Positions 1 through 10,909 of a stretch of 64,000 bases of DNA are shown piece after piece. Positions within the stretch are counted from its first letter, which is position 1, and each line of letters opens with the position of its first letter. Made by a program: the position numbers and the translations under genes. The stretch lies in contig OX387602.1 of the NCBI GenBank assembly GCA_947568835.1, positions 13,257,021 through 13,321,020 on the forward strand, given 5' to 3'. The stretch comes from Protonemura montana (Eukaryota > Arthropoda > Insecta > Plecoptera > Nemouridae). The notes under the pieces were generated by a model. The model was not told the DNA's origin. It saw only the letters and a program-made list of their open reading frames with translations, and did not search any database.

Positions 1-90
1 AACAAAATCATCATACTACCAGATCATATTGCAAACCTAAAATTATTATGAATTTTACAAAAAAAAAAAAAAAAGCTAAATGTGTTTTAA

Positions 91-366
<276 letters not shown>

Positions 367-2595
367 TTAAGTTGGATTACATGGGAAGACTGGATGGGGA
401 GAATGATGCAAGTCTTGTTTTGCAATAGATGAGACGGGTGTCATTTTAAAGATCAAATAAAATTTACCATATGTCTGCCGATTATAGAGGTAGATTCGAA
501 AATATGCCTAGAAATTCTGTGCTACATGGGGTAATAATTGGATCTATGTTACATAAATCATAAGCCGTCTTGAAACAAATTCACAAAGAAATGTAACCAA
601 AACCCAAGTCAAGCTTTTTAATCTTGGTAGCCACAAAAGTGCAATGGCACAGACTTGCATTGCTCTTCCAAAACAACAATTTTATTTTTTAAGTCGGTTT
701 TTAACTGTGTTTTTGGCACAGCACTTGGTTAATGCACGTTACGAGCTTGTTCAGGGAACATAGGACTAAGCAACAGATTTCCGTGTTACATTTCTGAATT
801 TTAACAGTTGGTTTGGACAAATCTGTGTCGATGACTGCTTTTGTGAGGAGTGGGAGTAAGAGTGAACCAGAACATGACACATTTTAAAACTGTAATCACT
901 GCATGTCAGCCATAAACGGGATGCGTTTTTAACTTAATATCTATATATACGAGCATTTAAAAGTAAAGCCTAAAAGTATCATGGCTGAGCTGAAATTTGT
1001 ATAGGCCATATTTTACATTTAACTGTTTTATTAATGATTAACTAAATGGTTGCGTAATAATAACATAGACTGTCTTCCTCGTATATGCAAGAAATCACAC
1101 TTTGCTAAAAAAATCTTCAAATCAATGAATCTTCAACCAATATCTTGGTAGTTTGTGTCCACTTTGTAAATAGTGATTAGTTATTGATTGATAGACAATT
1201 GTTGTAGTACGTGGAAAACTGAAATGTATATGAACTATGTAGTTGTATTTTGAAATGTCCTGACATTTGAAAGGCTCCAAAACTATCTTGTTGTGAGAGT
1301 TTATGTTGTGGTACTAAAATTAACTTTTATTTACTATACGTACAGACTATGAAATAATAACACACAGTAAAGAAATAAATTTGTTTAAAGCAACGTTAAG
1401 TTTTTATTCAGTCTTGGATATGCCAAACCATTGGCCCATCGTGCTCTGAATAAAGCATTGAAAGTTAATTGAGTATTTCTATTCCTAAAGCAAACCTAAT
1501 GCCAGAAAATTTTCATGTCACTTAATGCATCAGCTAAGAAATGCATCAGCTGAATAATGAATTAGCTGTCGTTAGTGATCATTTATTGCAGTAGCAAGAT
1601 CAATTAAAAGTAAATGCAACAAGCTCATATAATAATTTTAAAAAATGTACCACAAGATGCTCTAATTTTGCCTTAGGGTCAACTGCTGTCTCAATTTTCA
1701 GTTATATTAATAATGATGGCCTACATATTTTACATGTAACACCATTTTCCATGTGTGAGACTGGGTTGTTTCAGCTAAGCTCTCCTCCCTCCTCTTCCCT
1801 CTGCGATTTTAAGCATGACCATGATCGACCGTTGGCTCAGATGCATCATGATAATGTACATTTCCAGCCCCCCCCCCCCCCCCCCCCCCATACCTACCCA
1901 ACCACAAGATGACTGAAAGGCACAAAACGCATGGGATTTTTGTGACGAAGGAATTACGTTACTAGATAGTTGGAATAATAACAGAAAATCTAGTATATGA
2001 TTTGGAAGGCCAGAAAATATATATTTTTATACACACTCAAGAGTATAAACCCAATGGTATTACCTACCAACGCATGTTTTATTAACAAACAGATTTACCC
2101 GCAGGAGCAAAGCAATGCAAGTGTAATAATTTAATATCAAATAAATATTCAGCTACGTTGTATTACAAGGATTGCATTGTTATTTTGTGCTATTTACAAG
2201 TTTACTGCAGGATTATAAAGGCCCACTACTTTCTGTTTGGCCAATGGCCTACTGTGAACTGTTTTCTTCAGTTTGTGTTATTTTACAGTTATAATAAAAA
2301 CATATATTATAATATCGTATGTTTATTTATATCATTTTAGCTGAGGCCCATTTACTTAACCTATTTTTATCTGTTTGCAAAGGTATTTTTTACTTGGTAT
2401 TCTTCTTTTAAAGAAAATACTAAACACAATTTTTTATGGAAACTTGAAACGTAAATCTCATAGAACCACTAACTACGTAACTGTTTGCTCGATTCAAAAT
2501 AAAATACCAGCATAAAATCTACCATTGCATAAAAAAGTCTTTTGAGTTTCAGGTGAGAGCACACAAATTCAGATATTCTTCAAAAACTCGAGAAA
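367..2595. other. Paxillin 3' UTR and intergenic AT-rich DNA
   Basis: No coding exon is recognisable in this stretch. An AATAAA at 456-461 lies about 90 bp after the paxillin stop and is a plausible poly(A) signal; further AATAAA motifs follow near 1372 and 2295. On the minus strand, TTTATT at 2322-2327 (AATAAA when read on the complement) could serve the XBP1 3' end. Paxillin and XBP1 are therefore tail to tail. A 22-base C run occurs at 1868-1889. Confidence 0.5.
1868..1889. repeat. Poly(C) homopolymer run
   Basis: About 22 consecutive C residues sit in intergenic DNA. It has no evident function, and its exact length is prone to sequencing error. Confidence 0.9.
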
Positions 2596-4587
2596 TTACA
2601 CCAAACTAGGAAATAGTTCCGAAAAGCTCTCGTTCCACAAATCAGAGAGTCCACAATCGGCCGACGCTTCACTAATAGGAGAATCGAGCGATTCGTACCC
2701 GCAATCAGACACAGGATATTCACCAACTGGGTACTCAGTTTGATTTGTTTCGAAATATGGAGACGAAGGAGCTGAAATCACAATACTTGGAGACATGGGC
2801 TCGTCTTTAAACGATGGAACTTTCAACGTTGTGTCTTCTATGCTTGTGATCACTTCCACTTCTTCTACCACTTCTTCGTAGCACATGTCATCGTCATCAC
2901 AGAGAGTCAACAAGACGATTGGGGAACTAGTTTCAGTTTGGTTCAATTCTTGACTTATGAAATTCACAGATCCTGGAGAGTGCATGTTTAGCATATTTTG
3001 CTTGGGAACCTCTGTTGAGCCGGTAAAGGTGGGTATCGTGTCTGGAACTCTCGGTAATTTACTCTTGAGTGTGAGAAAATTGTTTAGTTCTCGACTGGAT
3101 TCCACGAATTCTGGCGTGGCCCCCACCACTTCAAGCAAACTGAATTGTTTTCCAACTGCTTCCTGCATAAAGAGAAATACACATGTAAGAAAGTCATTTG
3201 GGATCTTGGAAACACTGGTTCTCGTGAGATCGGGCCAGGTATTGGATGGTTGACTTCATTCTCATCATGGGTTAGTTTTGTTTGAGGGTGAAGTTTGAAA
3301 TTACGGTAACTTTACTTGCCTTGCTTCATCATGGATTTGAAGAGGGATATTATTAAAACCAATTTGGGATAAGTACCAGAAACATCTCAATTGCCGGTCA
3401 GGAGCTCTACTAAGTACGCTATCCGGGCCCACAAGACTCCCTCTGAACAAGGCCGAATAAGGGATCTTGAAATTTAACGAGGCTAGAACAGTTAAGTTAA
3501 AAGTTGCCTTGGCTTCGTTTCGTTAGGAGATCCTGCCTTACCCCACTATCGGAGCAGGAGTCTATGCTCCCGGATAGCTCACTATGTTTGACTTTGTTTT
3601 GTAAGGGATTACACTTACCTCTGTACGTTGTGAAGGGAATTCAGCTGGCTCAATTTCTGTAGCTTCTCGAAGTAAGCTTGCTGCAAGCTTTTCAAGTTGG
3701 CAAATCGACTCGTTTTCTTCAAAGTCTGTGAAGAGATCTGGCAAAGAGTGTAGAAAGTCAAAATCGTCCACATTGCAATCTTCCGTCTGGCCTCCAGTCC
3801 CGGTGCCAACTGCAGACCACTCCCCTGCGGCAGAGGGTCTACGTCGGGCGCTGCTGGTCCTTCGATGAGGGGACTGCAGTCGACACCAGGGGACTGATGG
3901 ACAAAGTCAATTGCTTTGTGGTTAGAAATTTTCTGTCTTAGCTCTAAGTTTTCAGTAGCCAATTTCTCTTTTTCAACTATTAAACTTGTGTTTGCTCTTT
4001 TTAGCTTCTTGTTGTTTTCTTGAAGTTGTCTTATTTGGGCTTCGAGTTCGTCCATTCGGGCCTTTTTCCGATCTCTTGACGTTTGGGCAGCGACGCGGTT
4101 TTTAAGTTTTCTAGGATGGAGAACATAAGGATTATAGAATTATTTAAAACTAATAGTTGGTGGAATATTAGCAAGGAAAAATTCAATATTGTCGAACGAT
4201 GACATAATTTTAAAATGTTACATCGTCTTTATAATGCAGACTATGCTAATGTGAAAGGTAGCCATGAAATAATAGCAAATATTATCAATATTTTTGTTAA
4301 GTGACGTACTTTCTCTTGATTTTCTCGTCAATTGATAGGTGTTCCAGGCGCCGTTTCCGATTAGGTCGAGCAATGTCATCTGTAGAAGTAATTAATTCAC
4401 TATCCATCGAGAGGTCACTGGCCATGCTGATGCAATCGGAGTTGGTCGAGTTTATGTCGTTTTCTTCTTTTATTGACATAATACTGCCACTGTCTAAGAA
4501 CACTGATGAGTCTACCAAAATTTGTTTGCTTCTTGGACGACTCAACAAGTGAGCCTCGACATACATTGGCCTTGCAACTGTGCCCAT
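2596..4587 (-). CDS. XBP1: X-box binding protein 1 (bZIP unfolded-protein-response factor)
   Basis: Coding exons on the minus strand are 4587-4310, 4110-3619 and 3162-2596. Exon 1 starts MGTVARPM and is acidic or Ser-rich. Exon 2 opens the bZIP basic region KLKNRVAAQTSRDRKKARM, the family signature, followed by a leucine zipper to about residue 150. Two products are encoded. Without the cytoplasmic splice, the frame runs to TAA at 3086-3084 (XBP1u, about 282 aa). Removing 26 nt (3828-3853) shifts frame into the transactivation region (XBP1s, about 436 aa), which ends SDCGY..LFPSLV, matching the vertebrate XBP1s tail SDCGY..LFPQLISV. All phases close. The family acts downstream of IRE1 to induce ER chaperone, ERAD and lipid genes. 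XBP1s is longer than the human protein (376 aa). The start was chosen as the first in-frame ATG; MSIKEEND inside exon 1 is an alternative. Confidence 0.95.
3084..3134 (-). other. XBP1: XBP1u translational-arrest peptide coding segment
   Basis: Read in the unspliced frame across the exon 2/3 join, the last codons give LKWWGPRQNSWNPVEN then stop. The mammalian XBP1u arrest peptide ends LCQWGRHQPSWKPLMN then stop. Leu, Trp, Gly, Gln, Ser, Trp, Pro and Asn are identical at the same distance from the stop, including Leu246, Trp249, Gly250, Gln253 and Trp256 of human numbering. In mammals this peptide pauses ribosomes so that the mRNA is delivered to the ER membrane for IRE1. The same nucleotides encode XBP1s residues in another frame (VGATPEFVESSREL). 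Confidence 0.85.
3828..3853 (-). promoter_or_regulatory. XBP1: IRE1-type unconventional 26-nt intron of XBP1
   Basis: On the minus strand the element lies between CCAG|CAGCGC and TGCCG|CAGGGG, so both ends are CNG|CNG with G at -1 as IRE1 requires. Its 26-nt length equals the vertebrate XBP1 intron. Removal moves translation from the frame carrying IAMWTILTFYTL to the frame carrying DDFDFLHSLPDLF, which then runs through the GT-AG exon 3 join to the conserved XBP1s C-terminus. The flanks can form short imperfect stems around the two loops. A later CTG|CAGTTG site would give 41 nt, also frame-compatible, but 26 nt is favoured by length. Confidence 0.88.
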
Positions 4588-4764
4588 GTCTTCAAAAATG
4601 ATCAGTAACCATACACACCGGGTGTCTCGCGATGCTTCTCATACTCGACTGACCAAAGTTTCACCAAATAAAATGATCTGACATAAACTCCCATTATTTT
4701 CGAATGTAGGTCTGTTGATCGAAAGGTTTAAAGAGCCAACAGGAAAAGTGTCTCTTCGACTATG

Positions 4765-4783
4765 CGTGGTCTTTTCCGATTGG
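4765..4783 (-). promoter_or_regulatory. Perfect ER stress response element (ERSE)
   Basis: The minus strand reads CCAAT, CGGAAAAGA, CCACG: an exact CCAAT-N9-CCACG. It lies about 180 bp upstream of the XBP1 ATG. ERSE is the NF-Y plus ATF6/XBP1 site of UPR target promoters, including mammalian XBP1 itself. Confidence 0.8.
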
Positions 4784-4814
4784 CTGAAGGTTCCCCTACG
4801 TCAAAAGAGCCTAC

Positions 4815-4892
4815 TGACGTCATTTAGGAACGGACATACCCACGTGATATGACGCAATGTTTTTATTTATTTCGTAGACGATTCATGAGTCA
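4815..4892. promoter_or_regulatory. bZIP-type site cluster between XBP1 and the RNF34-like gene
   Basis: The sequence shows a palindromic CRE TGACGTCA at 4815-4822, an E-box CACGTG at 4841-4846, TGACGCAAT at 4850-4858 (C/EBP-ATF composite type) and TGAGTCA at 4886-4892 (AP-1 type). All lie within 80 bp, 230-310 bp upstream of the XBP1 start. Which of the two divergent genes they serve is not known. Confidence 0.5.
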
Positions 4893-5515
4893 CGGTGTTT
4901 TTGTGACCTTCGAAAAGCTTCCAGCGTTCCCACCAGACAGAGCCTCGGTCGACAAGTTTTGACAACCAGCTCGATCTCGGTAGTCGAGGTCGGGAAGTTT
5001 CGTTACACCTGTTATAATTTTGGTGAAGAATATACAAGTTATCTAATTATTTGACATGTGATTTGAGAGATGGCTAGTTTTCACACAGTTGTTTACGTAT
5101 TTCATGGCTTAGATCGATGTTAAGCACCTTTATTGAAATTCGCCCAACGCTTGGCATTGGGGACAATGCTTTAGGCCCAGTCAATAATTTTTGCAAATCA
5201 TAGCATAGAAAAGTAGGCAAGCATAATTAGTAATTACACAATCAATTCAAGTTAGACCGATTAGATAAAGATGAGCATCGAGTTTAAAGGCTGAGTTGAA
5301 TACATTCAATTGTAGGATAATTAATTTTTGTTGAATATACTACGATAGTTACCTAACAGATCATTCGACTGCTATAAGGATGCAGCACAGTTCATTCGAT
5401 CTTAGGGTTCGTAAATTTTGTACTTAGTTTATTTTATCAGCATGCCCTGGTTATGTACTGTGATTTTGTTTTACAACATTTTTATTCTGGTTTACTGATA
5501 GCATTGTTTTTGTAG

Positions 5516-8500
5516 GATTTTTTGAGTGGGGCGCTTTCAAGAAGCAAAGCAAATGGTGCCGAGTCGACACGGAAGGTTGACATGCATTGCGAGGGTTGTG
5601 GTGCAAAATTTCCATTCTATAAAAGAAAAGTAAGTAGATGCAAATTAAACTATTGACATAGCTGTCAGTTAAGTTTACAACTAAGGTAATTAGGTATAAA
5701 TATACCTTGTTTAGGTATTTATTGTACCTTCCAACTACCTCTTCCTACCAAATACCAGCCAAACAAATGCTTTTGAATATAGTCTTTCAAAGGTAAATTT
5801 CGTAATTATCGACTGATTAAATGAGAGTACCTACTCATCTACGAAACAAGTTAAACTTGGTCTGGATCGTTTTGACCCACCCAGTTAAAGAACATGAATA
5901 TGTTCAGCAAACAACAACAATAATAAAAATAAAATAAAAATACAGCCCTATTCAAGTACCTAAACCTACCAAGTAGAGAAATCACTTTACTTTCTGGTTT
6001 CCAGCATCATTTTGCGGAACATACACACTCTTGTGCACATGGAAAAACTTAAAAGCTTTCAATGAAAAATTAGCTGCAACCACTTTAGATGCAACAAATT
6101 TCAGAAGGCCATGTATTTGGCTCACAAAAAGGAACCAAGTTATTTTATTAATTTATTAAATGTCTCTTACAAATTTGTAGCATGTATCATTCTGTCGTAT
6201 CAAATTTAGTTTTTGTAAGTATTTATGATATTTTACCCACATCCTTTTAAGTTAAATGATCACTGATGCTTCACTCACAAAACACGGTTTATTTTCCAGA
6301 AACAATGTGCTGAATGTCACCTGCTGTACTGCAGCAACTGTCTCTCGCCTCCCAACGGAGTCAACGTTCCATCTTCCACGTCCGTATTGTCGCGGATCAT
6401 AGACAAGAATCTTCAGTACTGCCCGAAATGCCATGTTCTTCTTGCCCGACCTCTGTGTCGAGCAGACCTTCAGAAACTGCGAGCCAAGGACTTGCAACAC
6501 TACCTCACAGCTCATCATGTTTCCATCAAGGGCTGTGTCGGTAAGAAATGTTAAACAAGTGTGCAGCATACACATAGTCTCGGTTGATATAACTACCTTC
6601 AGTAACTTACAAATTTGTAGTTCAGATCTCTGTCAGGTATTCTCAGAATCGATTTTTGAGAAGTGTTCCTAATAATAAAAAAACCCGTCCATTCGGATTT
6701 GCAATTTAAATCAGATTTCACATATCTCAGTATCTCCTTGGCTACCAAAAGTTAAAACTACCATTAAATCTCCTATGCATGGTTGTATTTTTTTTTTTCA
6801 AAGTTAGGAATGAAAAAAGCTATTTTAGAACCTTTTCAGTATATGACAGTTACTGCAATAACCTCTATTCATGGTTTACATTTTTTTATACTTAGCACAC
6901 ATGATTGAAAGATAACTTTTTTTAAATCACAATTGATTTCATGGATATTTGATAGATGGCTTAGACAAAGATAATCAGTGCCAGAAAGAGGGAAAGCAAA
7001 TCTTTTTGGAAAACGTGGTGGTTGGCATCGCTTGGTGCTCTTTATTATAACATTTTAACTCTTGCCTTAACCAGTGTTTTAGCTTCTTCCAGCTTTTATA
7101 TCTTTCTCCTTCTCACACCCTTACCCCTATATAGCAGTTTTGGTAAAAATATTCATTTAAAATTCTTAACAAGCACTAGTTGTGATTTAGGGTTTTTGGA
7201 TCTTTTATCACATGGGAAAACCAGTATTTCACATCCCCATTCATTTCATTAATAATGTTATAAGTTAACATTTATAACATTTTTGATGGTAATAATTCTC
7301 TTACCAAAAAACACCATATAATTCCAGCATCTCTGGCAGATTGTGCATTGCTGTAGAATATTTTGCACTAATACATTATTCATACCCACCTAACATTACA
7401 GGAAAAAATGATACTAAATTCTAAAAAAATATTCACAGAGAAAGAAGACCTAGTGAACCTGCTAATCCGCTACGTGGGTAGTACGGGGAGCTACAATGAC
7501 TTACGTCAAGCGGGTACGTTCCGCGCTCAGCCTACATCGCCTGACGAGCACGCCACGGGTGGTTACTCGAATCAACCGATGTCACGGCGCTCCTCTGTGC
7601 CCAACCTCCCTTCGCCCACAGATGCGCCTCCACCGACCGCTGCCTATCTACATTCCACGGGTCGCACAGGTAGGTGATGGGGGTTGTTATGATGTCTTTG
7701 CTATAACTTTGCTAGGTTGTCGATTCATGATAGGTCTTTGCCCGACTAGTTTGGCCAAGTATTATTTTTTAAAGCAGCAGACAAATAGATAATTTTTCGA
7801 ACTAGAATTGGCTAATATTGCCAAAAGTGAGATCGATTTCACGTTATTGATTTTTTATATCTCCAGCAAAATGTTTCAATTAAGAAATTAAAGTGGAGTT
7901 ATTGTGTAAAAATTTATTTTAAATTGTCGTGTGTTCGTTTTTCTGACTAACGTGCCTCATACAGACTACACATCCCTTATCGATTCACTCAATGTTAATC
8001 CCCGTGATCTATTGGCATAATTCCAACAATGCTCGATTAGCTACATGTTCACGATTTTTGGTGGCGCCCTGTAAAAAACTGGTCTCTTAATTTACTCAAA
8101 AATGCATACAAGAATCTGCGCTTAAAGAAAAAATTGGCGAAAGTGTGTGATCGTCTCATAAAATTTTAGCGTGGAGTACTTAAATGCGATCTTTGAGAAT
8201 TCAGCCCTTCTGTGTTTTCCAAGATTGAAGGTGTAATGATTGATTAATGTCCTTTTTTGGAGTAAATAAAATAAAAAACAATATAATAACCCTTTTATGA
8301 GTTGTCAGGAGATTAGAAAATAAGATAAAATAATAAAAATATTAAATAAAAGTTTCTTTAGATGATAATGATCATTGACAAACAAGTGAGGTTAACTGAT
8401 TTCTTATTTTGATACTTATTGATGAGCGGAGTAAAATCTTTAATTTCACTTACCCCTGAAAAAAATCACATGTGTGTGTGTTTTTTTCGTTGTTTATCGA

Positions 8501-10909
8501 GTTTTTGTTCGTGCTCAATACCAATCTATACTCCGTTTAACGAGGGAAAATACTTTTCCGGCAGAGGCGCCACCAGTTGATTTGGGGTGACATGCGTGAC
8601 AACTGTCATTTTTTTAAATACTGCAAATCATCTCCGCTGGTGTCTGCCATTTTTCCTTCTGCTTTAAAGTTTTTGTTGTGCCAAGATCTTTTGTTTTTCG
8701 AGCTGTTTTAAGAATATTTCTACTAATTACAACAACCTTGGGAATCTTTTTGCAGATGCAATTAGTATTAAGAAATCCCTCACACTGAAATTTTAGCTGA
8801 AATTTCTGTTATGAGTTTGTAGCAATGGTGAGGGGTAGTCCTTGTGCTGGTATATACCCTCACAGGCTAGATTAAAATGCAGCCAAGTCCCCGTAAAGCA
8901 AACAAGCCCCAAGCTAATTCAGGTACTCTTCTTCCAGCTCAATCCACGAGCCAAACTCATTCTACGCCGGCCAGCCCAGAAGTTACGAGCCCAAGCGTGG
9001 GATCCCCAGCCAACACAGCCAACGAGAGCATGCTCTACGAGGAGCTGACGGACTGGGAAGTATTGCCCGGAGCCGCAGACATGGGCCCGGTTCCCATTGT
9101 CTCTGAGGTGGATGATGTGCCGGCACAACCACCACCACCACAGTCCAACGCATACCCCGACATCAGCATCGATGAGATTGTCGAGGAGATGCTGAATGCG
9201 CCACCACCGGAGAGCTCTTCAGCGCAGGCATCACCTGCTCAGGTAAGTCAGAAACTTTGTGAAGTGCTGTTCAGGCAGTTGCTCAATGCCTTGTTCAGTC
9301 CTAGCTGTACTCATGGTGATGAAAGCTTTTTATGAAAGCAAGTAGACCGGACCACTTAGCAACATCAGTCATATATTGCAGACATAACCTGTTTCTTAAT
9401 GTAGGACAGTATTTAGTTTTAATGCCAGCCATACAGAAACTTTAATTTTGGTAACATATGCCATCTGGTGGAAGTCAAAAAGAATTTTAGAATATTAACA
9501 TTCAAAATTTCTGAACCCTGGCTGACTCTGTTGCTGCAGCTGCAAATGATGGTGGTACTTGACCAAAAAGTCTGCTTTTTGACCTTCTATGAAACCTTTC
9601 TAAAAGATATAACTATGTGAGGCGTACTTTATGAATATACCGAGGAATAACTAGTTAATGCTTGATGGTAATTCTTGTTTTTCTCTTTTGTCACGATGTG
9701 GATGTTAGGTCCTCTGTTATTTTCACCGAGCCATTTAGATAAAAGTTTTGTACAGTTGTTTTGGATATCTTTAGGCTAATTCTCTTTTAGCTGGTATCCC
9801 CTAAGATATTCAGGATCAGTACCATTTATCAAAAAAAAAAAAACACATTTGTTATCTCCATTTGTTAGCGGTGCATTATTTTGGCTTGTTTTGCTTACAG
9901 ACTCCAAAGATGTTGATGCTGTCCTCCATTAAGACATTGGACGACCTTGAGCAGCTGTCGATAAAGCAGTTGAAAGAGTTGCTGGTCCGGAACCGGGTCG
10001 ACTTTCGCGGTTGCGTCGAGAAAGCTGAGCTTATCGAGCGAGCCACACGCCTTTGGTCGGAAAGTCTCGATGCTAGAAAAGGTCAGTCTCTTAGTTAAAT
10101 TTCTAGGCAGCAAATCACGGATATAAGACAGGTGCTAGCCGCTTCATCAGTTATACCTGTATGAAACATTTGGTTTATAGGTTAGCCAGGGTCTACCCAA
10201 TTATCTGTAGATATAGAGCCGGCAACACCTTGGTAGCGAAAGCCACTGCCCAATATCACTCGAGGCTTTAATTTTTTACAAACCTAAAATTACATATTCA
10301 CGGCTGAAAATGTTGACAAACATATACCAATCAATGAGGATTATTTGAGGGTAAGGGGGTCACAGCAAGTCACTTGACTCGCTGTGACCCTGGGGTCACT
10401 TTGACTTTTTAGTTCCAGAAAGATGGATCTAAGACAAATACAATCTTATATATTGTCATATTGATTACTCGCACCTTTTGCAGCAACTCGCGCTGATGGT
10501 AACTAGTCTCTCTAGCTGACGACATCGCTACACATTCTCCATCCATAGCGCTTATGCCAAATCAGTACTTGTGTATCGATTTTGTCATCAGTCCACATTC
10601 AATCATCGGCGGGACACAAACGATTGTTTTCGGCTCAAATTTACCGTTCTGATGCTGAAAAGTTCAAAACTAGTTGGTTGTCCCTTAAAAAGGAAATAGA
10701 ACATTTCATACTTAACCTGGCCGATTTCCGCAGACCTGGACAACCTGAGCATGGACGAGCTGTGCAAGATCTGCATGGACGCGCCCGTCGAGTGTGTGAT
10801 GCTCGAGTGTGGTCACATGGCTACATGCACCGCGTGCGGCAAACAGCTCAACGAGTGTCCTATCTGTCGGCAGTACGTTGTGCGCGTAGTTCGTATCTTC
10901 AAAGCGTGA
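5516..10909 (+). CDS. RNF34: RNF34/RFFL-type E3 ubiquitin ligase (FYVE-like, SAP, RING)
   Basis: Exons are 5516-5629, 6300-6540, 7439-7669, 8923-9242, 9901-10081 and 10734-10909; all phases agree (about 420 codons). The first two exons form the FYVE-like zinc finger ([23 protein letters not shown]) and run into a SAP helix ([13 protein letters not shown]). Exon 3 finishes the SAP (EKEDLVNLL) and then becomes Ser/Pro-rich. Exon 5 carries a second SAP ([24 protein letters not shown]). Exon 6 is a C-terminal [34 protein letters not shown], ending VVRIFKA. Vertebrate members ubiquitinate caspases and p53-pathway proteins at membranes. The true start is upstream: the 5516 exon is open at its 5' edge and no initiator exon could be fixed. 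An ATG at 8877 just before exon 4 could give a shorter isoform. RNF34 and RFFL cannot be separated here. Confidence 0.9.
6701..6722 (+). repeat. Dispersed repeat core, copy 1
   Basis: This is GCAATTTAAATCAGATTTCACA in the RNF34-like intron 2. Copies 2 (18564-18583) and 3 (45917-45938) match it with at most one change. Upstream of copies 1 and 3 both also contain TTTTTGAGA followed by GTGTTCCT. Confidence 0.6.
10358..10389. repeat. Near-perfect short palindrome
   Basis: GGTCACAGCAAGTCA is followed after 2 nt by its inverse complement TGACTCGCTGTGACC, with 14 of 15 pairing. It lies in the RNF34-like last intron. No function is evident. Confidence 0.6.

Noticed and set aside
3788..3853. 41-nt version of the XBP1 unconventional intron ending at CTG|CAGTTG
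   Set aside because: Frame-compatible, but longer than any family intron I know; 26 nt fits both sites and known length. Kept only as an alternative.
8866..8922. Extending RNF34-like exon 4 upstream to the acceptor at 8865 or 8870
   Set aside because: The phase from exon 3 would hit a stop (TAG at 8868) or mismatch; 8923 joins in phase.
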